From NCBI GenBank assembly GCA_002724505.1, contig PBOV01000012.1, forward strand, positions 1-6,751: a stretch of DNA of 6,751 nt, written 5' to 3'. The translations under genes were made by a program, and so were the position numbers. Source of the DNA: Rhodospirillaceae bacterium (GTDB lineage Bacteria; Pseudomonadota; Alphaproteobacteria; MPNO01; UBA2964). The first letter of the stretch is position 1; the number at the start of each line of letters is the position of its first letter. Shown here piece by piece: positions 1 through 5,600 of the stretch. The notes beneath the pieces are model-generated. The model saw nothing but the letters and a program-made list of their open reading frames with translations. It made no database searches and was not told the DNA's origin.

Positions 1-350
1 CGAACCATTCCCCAAAAGACTGGGACTAAAGTTGGGCTTACAGTCGCTATCTGCCAATCCATCCAGCGCTCGGCATCACCCCGAACTTGCAGGTTGTCGG
101 GGTACAATGTGCCTGCCGCATATTTGCCAGCAAGATAGCGAGTACAGGCATTGGATTCCCAAAGAACAAAATCACCATCAATAATCGTTGGGACTTTGCC
201 GTTGGGATTGATTGCGCGATATTCGGGGTCGTCATTGCCGCCAAAGGGTCCGCCAAGATCTTTCCTATGAAAAGGCAGGTCTAGCTCACCGCAAACCCAT
301 AGAACTTTCTGCACGTTAGAAGACGTATCGCGTCCAATAATTTTTAACAT
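1..350 (-). CDS. Glutathione S-transferase, N-terminal part (cut by window edge)
   Basis: The gene runs off the left edge, so only the first 116 residues are visible: the whole thioredoxin-fold domain and the start of the helical C-terminal domain. The protein opens MLKIIGRDTSSNVQKV. Ser10/Ser11 lie where bacterial GSTs place the residue that activates the glutathione thiol. NPNGKVP (residues 48-54) carries the conserved cis-proline (Pro54), and Glu65-Ser66 in WESNA is the usual contact for the gamma-glutamyl group. The GGPFGG stretch near residue 33 and WMDWQ near residue 96 are typical of a bacterial GST subgroup common in Proteobacteria. The family conjugates glutathione to electrophiles or acts as a peroxidase; the substrate cannot be read from sequence. 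The start is the ATG two bases after the stop of the upstream VOC gene, with AAGGAA five bases before it. It probably acts in the cytosol, since no signal peptide is seen. Family assignment is secure; specific function is not. Confidence 0.93.
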   Translation of the reverse strand, partial: MLKIIGRDTSSNVQKVLWVCGELDLPFHRKDLGGPFGGNDDPEYRAINPNGKVPTIIDGDFVLWESNACTRYLAGKYAAGTLYPDNLQVRGDAERWMDWQIATVSPTLVPVFWGMV

Positions 351-352
351 TT

Positions 353-793
353 CTATTCCTTAATCTTTCTATTATCGCCTTCAGATGTTTCGTCTGCGGG
401 GCCTTTTAACTCAATAAAATTTCCATCTAGATCCTTAAAATAGACCGATGGTCCATACCCTTGCGCTCCAAAACGACGTCCGCTGCGTTCAATTTTAATA
501 TTATTAAGCTCGAGATAAGCCACAATTGCTTCTTCATCAAACTCGGCTAACGTCAAGGCGAAGTGGTCGACGTTACGACATTTTTCCGTGGGCCTGTAAT
601 TAGGGTTGCGCTTTAAGTCCTCTGTAATTGGCACTAAGTCTATCATTGAGGCACCAGCCTGATATTGATATAGCCCATTCGATATTCGTTTTTCCGGGCA
701 ACCTAAAATGTCACGATAGAAACGGATAGATTTTTCAATATTTGTGACGCGCATTACGATGTGGTCAAGTTGGGTAATATGGATAGGGTTCAT
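353..793 (-). CDS. Glyoxalase/bleomycin-resistance (VOC) fold protein
   Basis: A 146-residue single VOC module made of two beta-alpha-beta-beta-beta halves. The first half starts at LDHIVMRV (residues 9-16) and continues through SIRFYRDILG (22-31). The second starts at VDHFALTL (75-82) and ends in YFKDLDGNFIELKGP (118-132). His11, His77 and Glu128 fall at three of the metal-ligand positions of the superfamily; Asp52 in MIDLVP lies near the fourth but is not a standard match, so metal binding is likely but not certain. Family members include glyoxalase I, fosfomycin-modifying thiol transferases and dioxygenases. The pairing with a glutathione S-transferase gene favours glutathione-dependent chemistry, but this is inference. 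The C-terminal tail from about residue 133 is polar and probably disordered. The ATG start has GGAA six bases upstream and leads straight into the first beta strand. It lies 61 bases after the permease gene and two bases before the GST gene. Confidence 0.9.
   Translation of the reverse strand: MNPIHITQLDHIVMRVTNIEKSIRFYRDILGCPEKRISNGLYQYQAGASMIDLVPITEDLKRNPNYRPTEKCRNVDHFALTLAEFDEEAIVAYLELNNIKIERSGRRFGAQGYGPSVYFKDLDGNFIELKGPADETSEGDNRKIKE
356..361 (-). promoter_or_regulatory. Ribosome-binding site of the GST gene, inside the end of the VOC gene
   Basis: On the minus strand AAGGAA forms the last two sense codons (Lys-Glu) of the VOC gene. It is followed by TAG, two A residues and the ATG of the GST gene, giving a five-base spacer. 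Ribosomes finishing the VOC gene would sit over the GST start, so the arrangement suggests translational coupling. Confidence 0.6.
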
Positions 794-822
794 AGCCTTT
801 TCCGTGTTTTCCTATAAAATCT

Positions 823-831
823 ATCATACCA
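823..831 (-). promoter_or_regulatory. Possible extended -10 promoter for the VOC-GST pair
   Basis: On the minus strand the gap between the permease and VOC genes contains TGGTATGAT, which matches the extended -10 pattern TGnTATAAT with one change. No good -35 is seen, which is tolerated with an extended -10. Transcription would start near 816, leaving a leader of about 23 bases that includes the GGAA ribosome-binding site at 800-803. Pattern reading only. Confidence 0.35.
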
Positions 832-854
832 CAAAATTGAGTAAGCCGAAGAGA

Positions 855-1760
855 TCAACGGCTAATCTTTTCGGAAGCTTTTCTGAGGACACTCTCCCTC
901 CAAGTAATATAATATGTGGATGCGAAGATGGTTGCACCACCAACCCAGACCCAAATGTCCGGCCATTCCATATAAAGGAAAAACCCAAAAGCTGCAGCTA
1001 TGGGTAACCTCATAAAATCAAACGGCATGACAAAGCTCGCGTCTGAGACGGCAAAGGCGCGTATAATACACGCGTGAGCTGTATAGCCAAAAACACCTAA
1101 TAATAATATTGGCAAAGCATCGGACCAGTTGGGTGTTACCCAGACATAAATAGCTGGGATAGCTGAAATCGGAACAAAAATGACGGACATATACAGCAAG
1201 ATAGCGTTGGGTGAATCTGTGTCAGAAAGGGCTTTAGTTGAGGTTTGGGAGGCGGCGTAAAAGATGGCTGATAAAACAACGGCAATTGTTCCGGTACTAA
1301 GTTCCACAAAACCAGGCCGAATTATTATTAGCGCTCCTAGAAACCCCAGCGCTGTCGCAAGCCATCGATGGCTTTCTACGCGCTCTTTTAAAAACACCGC
1401 CACCATGATGATGGTAAAAAGTGGGACAGTAAATTGTAGTGCTTGAAGATCAGCTAAAGTGACGAGTGTGACGCCAATAAACCACCCGACATTTCCAAGA
1501 TAATGTATCGTATTCCGAAAAATATGAAGTGTTAGTCTCTTAGTTCTAATATCTTCACGTTTTTGGCGGAGCGCCCATGGTAAAATGATTAAAAAACTTA
1601 CAACACTTCGTAAAAAAATCATCTGCAAGACGTGAAATTTATCCTGAATATCTCTAATTACAATGGCAAGCAATATGAGGGAAATTCCCCCTAACACCAT
1701 CCATATCGCCCCGCGCGCTGTCGGAGGCAGTTTGTCAAAAATACGTATGACGAATGTCAT
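855..1760 (-). CDS. EamA/DMT-superfamily inner-membrane transporter
   Basis: A 301-residue, very hydrophobic protein with about ten membrane segments, in two repeated halves of five as expected for EamA-domain carriers. The segments lie roughly at 17-36, 44-62, 83-100, 103-124, 133-149, 156-172, 187-206, 214-235, 240-262 and 268-286. The end of the first half, FLKERVESHRWLATALGF followed by GALIIIRPG, is a classic EamA signature. The short basic N-terminus and basic C-terminal tail (WRESVLRKASEK) fit cytoplasmic ends. Family members move metabolites such as amino acids, sugars, nucleotides or S-adenosylmethionine, and the substrate cannot be told from sequence. The ATG lies 24 bases after the stop of the gamma-glutamyltransferase gene, with no convincing ribosome-binding site, so it may depend on coupling to that gene. 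A start at Met21 is possible but would remove the first membrane segment. Export or import of a glutathione-related compound is suggested only by the neighbours. Confidence 0.92.
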   Translation of the reverse strand: MTFVIRIFDKLPPTARGAIWMVLGGISLILLAIVIRDIQDKFHVLQMIFLRSVVSFLIILPWALRQKREDIRTKRLTLHIFRNTIHYLGNVGWFIGVTLVTLADLQALQFTVPLFTIIMVAVFLKERVESHRWLATALGFLGALIIIRPGFVELSTGTIAVVLSAIFYAASQTSTKALSDTDSPNAILLYMSVIFVPISAIPAIYVWVTPNWSDALPILLLGVFGYTAHACIIRAFAVSDASFVMPFDFMRLPIAAAFGFFLYMEWPDIWVWVGGATIFASTYYITWRESVLRKASEKISR

Positions 1761-1784
1761 GGATTAAATGAGTTGAGGGCTTTG

Positions 1785-3500
1785 TTAATCGCCAATGGCT
1801 TGGCCTTCGCGGCGCGGATCCGCGCCACCTTCAAATCCGCCGGCCCTAACCCTTATGCCGTGCAGCCCGCTTACCTTTTTTCGGATGCGAACCTGGTGGC
1901 CGAGCTCTATGAGTTTTGGTGCGATAGTTTCCAGGTTGGTACCCTTTTCTAACTCTGTCTTACGGTTTTTATTAAGGAAGTTAGGAAGGGCAATAGCTTC
2001 CTCCATTGTTAAATTCCAGTCGAGCGCGGCGACAAGGGTCTTTGCAACATAGCCGATTATACTCGAGCCGCCGGGCGAACCAATCAGCATTAACAGTTTG
2101 CCGTCTTTAGACGTTACAATAGTTGGGGACATTGAACTGCGGGGACGTTTTCCTGCTTCCACACAGTTAACTTTTGGGCGTCCATTAACATGCGATATAG
2201 GCGCAAAATCTGTCAATTCATCATTAAGCATAAAACCACGTACCATTAGTCGTGAACCAAATGCTGTTCCAATCGAAGTGGTCATCGAAACCCCATTCCC
2301 GCTAGAATCGACTACACTAATATGGCTCGTTGAAATCGGTCGGTTATCACCTTCATCGGGCGCAAATTTGCTTTGGGCGTAGTGCGCAAGATTACCGGGT
2401 TTAGCTTTGTCCATTGCCTTGTCAGCAGAGATAGTTGCAGATCTCGAGGCTAAATATTTCGGATCTAGAAGCCCCGCGACTGGAACGGTGACGTAATCAG
2501 GATCACCGATATAATGATTACGATCGGCGAAAGCCAGTTTACCAGCCTCAGCAAGCAGGTGCACGGCTTGTACTGATCCAACCGGGAAACGAGAAAAATC
2601 AAAGGGCTCTATTATCTTTAATATTTGGGCGACAGCGATGCCACCAGAGGTAGGTGGTGGCATCCCGCAAATGTTCCATTGTCGGTAGGGGATGCAGAGT
2701 ACGCCGCGCATTTTTGGCTGATAGCCAGCTAAATCAGAAATTTTCATTTTTGCAGGTAGGTGGTGTGTATTGCTTACGGCCTTAGCAATGTCCCTTGCTA
2801 TTGCCCCTGTATAAAATATTGATGCCCCTTTTTTAGCGATTTCCTGCAGAGTATTAGCTAATTCAATATTCTTAAGGCGGTAACCTATAGGAAGAGGTTT
2901 GCCTTCTTTTGTAAAAAAGAATTTACGGCTTTGCGGAAAATTCTTTAAATGACGATCTCGTTTTATGAGCGCATTAAGGCGCGGTGACACTGAGAAGCCT
3001 TTTCGGGCTAATTTAATTGCTGGTTCAAATAAACGCGACCAGGGCAGCTTACCGTGATGCTTATGAGAAAGCTCCAGCATGCGCAATAAACCCGGCACCC
3101 CAACGCCTTTGCCCCCAGCTTTGCGTTTTTTCCAGGGGATCTTTTTACCATGCCTATCAAGGAAAAGGTCTTTATTTGCAGAACGCGGTGCTGTTTCGCG
3201 ACCATCATAAGCATCAATAATATGGCCTTTGCTCTTTGATTCCTTATCAGGCCTGTAATGCAACATGAAGGCACCACCGCCAATTCCAGAGCTTTGCGGT
3301 TCGACGAGAGTTAAAGTCATTTGGATAGCGATTGCTGCATCCACTGCGCTACCACCTTCCCTTAATATTGTCAGCCCTGCTTTTGCTGCGTGTGGATTGG
3401 CCGCCACCACCATGTGTTTCTTTACGAGAGTAGCATTAGCATGCCCAAACCCATTCAGAGCTAGCAGAGTAAAGGTAATAAAGACGCCTGTCCGTATCAT
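1785..3500 (-). CDS. ggt: Gamma-glutamyltransferase (glutathione hydrolase), secreted precursor
   Basis: A 571-residue Ntn-hydrolase precursor of normal length. A Sec signal peptide (basic start, hydrophobic core at 5-16, likely cut after ANA near residue 23) sends it to the periplasm. Self-cleavage before Thr391 (in PISTSHISVVD) would give a large subunit of about 24-390 and a small subunit of 391-571, and Thr391 then serves as the nucleophile. Other conserved substrate-site elements are Arg101 in DGRETAP, Asp431 in NDELTDF, Ser455-Ser456 in RPRSSMSPT and Gly477-Gly478 in GSPGGSS. The C-terminal GGADPRREGQAIGD is the usual family ending. The enzyme removes the gamma-glutamyl group from glutathione or its conjugates, by hydrolysis or transfer to amino acids. 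Against the E. coli enzyme as remembered, Thr409 is Ser and Asn411 is Gly. The region between Asp431 and Ser455 is about five residues shorter, so the lid loop may be reduced. The start is chosen for the signal peptide; no clear ribosome-binding site precedes it. It heads the minus-strand gene set and is divergent from panB. Confidence 0.95.
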   Translation of the reverse strand: MIRTGVFITFTLLALNGFGHANATLVKKHMVVAANPHAAKAGLTILREGGSAVDAAIAIQMTLTLVEPQSSGIGGGAFMLHYRPDKESKSKGHIIDAYDGRETAPRSANKDLFLDRHGKKIPWKKRKAGGKGVGVPGLLRMLELSHKHHGKLPWSRLFEPAIKLARKGFSVSPRLNALIKRDRHLKNFPQSRKFFFTKEGKPLPIGYRLKNIELANTLQEIAKKGASIFYTGAIARDIAKAVSNTHHLPAKMKISDLAGYQPKMRGVLCIPYRQWNICGMPPPTSGGIAVAQILKIIEPFDFSRFPVGSVQAVHLLAEAGKLAFADRNHYIGDPDYVTVPVAGLLDPKYLASRSATISADKAMDKAKPGNLAHYAQSKFAPDEGDNRPISTSHISVVDSSGNGVSMTTSIGTAFGSRLMVRGFMLNDELTDFAPISHVNGRPKVNCVEAGKRPRSSMSPTIVTSKDGKLLMLIGSPGGSSIIGYVAKTLVAALDWNLTMEEAIALPNFLNKNRKTELEKGTNLETIAPKLIELGHQVRIRKKVSGLHGIRVRAGGFEGGADPRREGQAIGD

Positions 3501-3700
3501 AGGGATTACTTATTTTATTGAATGCATAAAAAGATAAAATTCATTAGATTTTTGCTTATGTATCACGAGTTATTACTGATCCAAAGTTGAGTATGCACCA
3601 AGGAAATCCTTTCGTACCCGTTAAATTCAAGGTAAAAGCATGCCGAATTAGGGCGCAAGGGATATTTTAGCGTCCAAAATCATTGGTCTGGAGAAATGAT
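3501..3700. other. Divergent intergenic region between ggt and panB
   Basis: This AT-rich stretch must hold the promoters for ggt (leftward) and panB (rightward). I see no strong -35/-10 pair for either. Weak candidates are TATTTT at 3665-3670 as a -10 for panB and TAAAAT (minus strand, 3512-3517) for ggt; the latter would leave a leader of only about five bases. A short palindrome AAGGAAATCCTT sits at 3600-3611. No credible ORF or riboswitch core was recognised. Confidence 0.5.
3690..3694 (+). promoter_or_regulatory. Ribosome-binding site that decides the panB TTG start
   Basis: GGAGA lies six bases before the TTG at 3701 and is the only good Shine-Dalgarno match near the start of panB. The in-frame TTG at 3683 has no such site, and the ATG at 3696 is out of frame and only one base away from this motif. 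Confidence 0.65.
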
Positions 3701-4534
3701 TTGAGCGCTGTGGGGCACAAAAAAGGGCATATTACGGTTCCTCATATTCGGGGGCGTAAAGGCGGTGATCCAATAGTATCACTCACTGCTTATAGTGCGC
3801 CTATGGCATCCCTTCTAGATCCCTACGTTGATTTGTTTATCGTAGGTGACTCTGTTGGAATGGTCTTTTACGGGATGGACTCCACGCTCGGTGTGACACT
3901 GGAGATGATGATCGGCCATGGAGCCGCTGTTGTTAGGGGCTCCGAGAAGCCTTGTGTTGTTGTCGATATGCCATTTGGTAGTTATCAGGAATCAAAATCG
4001 CAGGCATTTCGTAATGCTGCAAAGGTAATGCAGTCGACGGGTTGCGATGCCGTAAAACTAGAAGGCGGAATGGAGATGGCAGGTACCATTGGATTTCTGA
4101 CGTCGCGTGGTATTCCAGTAATGGGGCATGTCGGGCTGATGCCTCAAAGTGTAAACACCTTGGGTGGATATCGAGCGCGTGGTAGAGGCCATGCGGAAGC
4201 AAAAAAAATTGTAAATGATGCCCAGATGATTGCGGATGCTGGCGCCTTCTCCATAGTTGTTGAAGGGGTCGTGGAACCTTTGGCAAAAAAAATTACAAAC
4301 GCAGTAACAGTGCCCACAATTGGTATAGGGGCTTCTGCAGAATGTGACGGACAGGTTTTGGTGACAGAAGATATGGTAGGGTTGTTTAATGACTTTACTC
4401 CAAGCTTTGTGAAACGTTACGCCGACCTTGGACGATTAGTAGAGAGAGCCGCGGAAGCTTATGGTAAAGATGTCAGGGCCCGCCGCTTCCCGGCGGTAGA
4501 ACATTGTTTTAGGGTAAATAATAAAAATTCGTAA
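3701..4534 (+). CDS. panB: 3-methyl-2-oxobutanoate hydroxymethyltransferase (ketopantoate hydroxymethyltransferase)
   Basis: PanB transfers a hydroxymethyl group from 5,10-methylenetetrahydrofolate to 2-oxoisovalerate, giving ketopantoate, the first committed step of pantothenate synthesis, in the cytosol. From the TTG start the protein has 277 residues, normal for alphaproteobacterial PanB. The TIM-barrel landmarks are present: [10 protein letters not shown] (27-36), VGDSVGMV (48-55, Asp50 and Ser51), [10 protein letters not shown] (86-95, Asp89), AVKLEGG (117-123, Lys119 and Glu121), VMGHVGL (140-146, His143), the [10 protein letters not shown] stretch, and [10 protein letters not shown] (186-195), where Glu188 is the expected general base. 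PTIGIGAS (205-212) and the C-terminal [11 protein letters not shown] also fit. Asp50 and Asp89 are the expected Mg2+ ligands. The TTG start at 3701 is chosen for GGAGA six bases upstream and because it leads directly into the conserved region. A TTG at 3683 would add six residues (277 becomes 283). panC follows after 59 bases on the same strand; panD is not in this window. Confidence 0.96.
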   Translation: MSAVGHKKGHITVPHIRGRKGGDPIVSLTAYSAPMASLLDPYVDLFIVGDSVGMVFYGMDSTLGVTLEMMIGHGAAVVRGSEKPCVVVDMPFGSYQESKSQAFRNAAKVMQSTGCDAVKLEGGMEMAGTIGFLTSRGIPVMGHVGLMPQSVNTLGGYRARGRGHAEAKKIVNDAQMIADAGAFSIVVEGVVEPLAKKITNAVTVPTIGIGASAECDGQVLVTEDMVGLFNDFTPSFVKRYADLGRLVERAAEAYGKDVRARRFPAVEHCFRVNNKNS

Positions 4535-4590
4535 AATTCCATATAAAGGTATAGATTTTTCCTTATCTTCGATCTGCATTTTCTGGAATT
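4535..4590 (+). promoter_or_regulatory. panB-panC spacer with inverted repeat over the panC ribosome-binding site
   Basis: AATTCCA at 4535-4541 is perfectly complementary to TGGAATT at 4584-4590. The right arm contains the GGAA (4585-4588) that serves as the panC ribosome-binding site, six to seven bases before the ATG at 4594. Pairing across about 42 AT-rich bases could mask the site. A 7-base match in a spacer this short can also arise by chance, so a regulatory role is only a suggestion. Confidence 0.25.
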
Positions 4591-4593
4591 GCA

Positions 4594-5469
4594 ATGTCTA
4601 AAGTCGGCAACCCATCATTAATGACGCAGATGATCGCACGCGATGTTTTAGAGTTACGTAGAGCGGTCGCCGAATGGCGCCAAAAGGGGCACACTGTTGC
4701 TCTTGTGCCAACGATGGGCGCCATTCACGCGGGGCATCTGAGCTTGATCTCCAAAGCAAAGTCTCTCTGCGATCGTGTGATTGCGAGCGCTTTCGTGAAT
4801 CCAACACAATTTGACGAAAATGAGGATTTGAATGCTTACCCCGCTAACGAAGAGGAAGATGTCAGGGCCCTTGTAAGCGTTGGCACAAATCTCGTTTTTT
4901 GCCCTAATCGCAAAGATATTTATCCTGAAGGATTTTCTACAGTCATCTCAATTTCAGGATTGACGTCGGGTCTCTGTGGTCCCCTTCGGCCTGGTCATTT
5001 TGATGGTGTGGTCACGGTAGTTACTAAACTATTTTTACAATCATTACCGGATATCGCAGTTTTTGGAGAAAAAGACTATCAACAATTATTGGTAATTCGC
5101 CAGCTCGCAAAAGATTTAAATATACCGGTGGATATTGTTGGCGCTCCAACGGTTCGCGAAGAAGATGGTTTGGCAATGTCTTCACGTAATCGGTATCTCT
5201 CTGAAAAGGAGCGTGTAATAGCTCCCGAACTTTATAGAATTTTGAAAATGGCAGCTGAGCGGGTCATTGTTAGGCCAAATGACTGCGAACTTAGTTGTCG
5301 AAACGCAAGGGCAGAACTCTTAGAGAACGGGTTTGAGGCGGTAGATTATATTAATATATGCCACGCGGAAACACTCGAACCACTCACAGCTTATAAACCC
5401 CCGGCTCGTATATTTGGCGCAGTGCGCTTGGGTAAAGCAAGGTTGATTGATAATATTCTAATCAGCTAG
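4594..5469 (+). CDS. panC: Pantothenate synthetase (pantoate--beta-alanine ligase)
   Basis: PanC joins pantoate and beta-alanine using ATP through a pantoyl-adenylate intermediate, the last step of pantothenate synthesis, in the cytosol. It has 291 residues, near the usual 280-290. The nucleotidyltransferase Rossmann domain carries the HIGH-type motif PTMGAIHAGH (39-48, His45 and His48). It also has FVNPTQF (67-73, with the pantoate-contacting Gln72), FGEKDYQQ (158-165, Lys160, Asp161, Gln164) and the KMSKS-like MSSRNRYL (195-202). The C-terminal domain from about residue 205 ends in ARIFGAVRLGKARLIDN, as in the family. The ATG at 4594 is preceded by GGAA. It adds about ten residues before the usual family start, so Met10 or Met13 cannot be excluded, but neither has a better ribosome-binding site. 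It follows panB after 59 bases, the common panBC order, so one transcript is likely. Confidence 0.96.
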   Translation: MSKVGNPSLMTQMIARDVLELRRAVAEWRQKGHTVALVPTMGAIHAGHLSLISKAKSLCDRVIASAFVNPTQFDENEDLNAYPANEEEDVRALVSVGTNLVFCPNRKDIYPEGFSTVISISGLTSGLCGPLRPGHFDGVVTVVTKLFLQSLPDIAVFGEKDYQQLLVIRQLAKDLNIPVDIVGAPTVREEDGLAMSSRNRYLSEKERVIAPELYRILKMAAERVIVRPNDCELSCRNARAELLENGFEAVDYINICHAETLEPLTAYKPPARIFGAVRLGKARLIDNILIS

Positions 5470-5482
5470 TTAGCTTATTTTT
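5464..5482 (+). terminator. Weak possible intrinsic terminator of panBC
   Basis: AGCT-AGTT-AGCT (5464-5475) spans the panC stop codon and is followed by TATTTTT, with a second T-rich run (CCTTTTTT) a few bases later. The stem is only four AT/GC-mixed pairs, well below a typical terminator, so this is a weak call. Confidence 0.25.
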
Positions 5483-5525
5483 GTGCCTTTTTTCTGTAAC
5501 AAATCAATGCCAAAATGTTTTACAC

Positions 5526-5583
5526 CCTCCCAGAGCCGTGCATACGAGGCCGGGGTGACTCGGGTGGATAACTGCTTTGGAGG
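5526..5583 (+). other. Unexplained imperfect hairpin between convergent genes, plus-strand RNA favoured
   Basis: CCTCC (5526-5530) pairs with GGAGG (5579-5583). After one bulged C, AGAGC (5532-5536) pairs with GCTTT (5574-5578), then GT (5538-5539) with AC (5571-5572). At the tip CCGGG-GTGA-CTCGG (5550-5563) forms a five-pair stem closed by a GNRA-type GUGA loop, with an internal loop between the two stems. Two pairs (5533/5577 and 5553/5560) are G-U as plus-strand RNA but become C-A mismatches on the minus strand, and the GNRA loop exists only on the plus strand. Both points favour a plus-strand transcript, that is the 3' end of panBC or a separate small RNA. No T-run follows, so it is not a standard terminator. 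I do not recognise the family. Confidence 0.4.
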
Positions 5584-5600
5584 ATTTAATCTAAGCTTAT

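Noticed and set aside
1795..2382. Open frames on the plus strand opposite ggt
   Set aside because: They lie fully inside a well-supported gamma-glutamyltransferase gene, have no recognisable domain, and their composition is that of an antisense shadow.
3600..3611. Palindrome AAGGAAATCCTT upstream of panB as an operator
   Set aside because: It is short, occurs once, and has no recognised regulator match; palindromes of this size are common by chance.
3933..4286. 117-codon open frame on the minus strand inside panB
   Set aside because: Antisense to conserved PanB active-site regions, with His/Leu/Arg/Pro-rich low-complexity translation and no ribosome-binding site of note.
4480..4496. GC-rich hairpin CCGCCG-CTTCC-CGGCGG near the end of panB
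   Set aside because: It lies within codons for the conserved C-terminal RRFPAVEH region and is not followed by a T-run, so it is not a terminator.
5532..5578. A complete group II intron domain V on the plus strand
   Set aside because: The 5' strand AGAGCCGTG is present, but the required complementary 3' strand CACGGTTCT is missing and the element is about 47 rather than about 34 bases.
5526..5583. Treating the hairpin as a tRNA, SRP RNA or 6S RNA
   Set aside because: There is no GTTCRA arm or acceptor stem of tRNA, no GGAA-loop SRP core, and the 6S promoter-mimic bubble is not recognisable.
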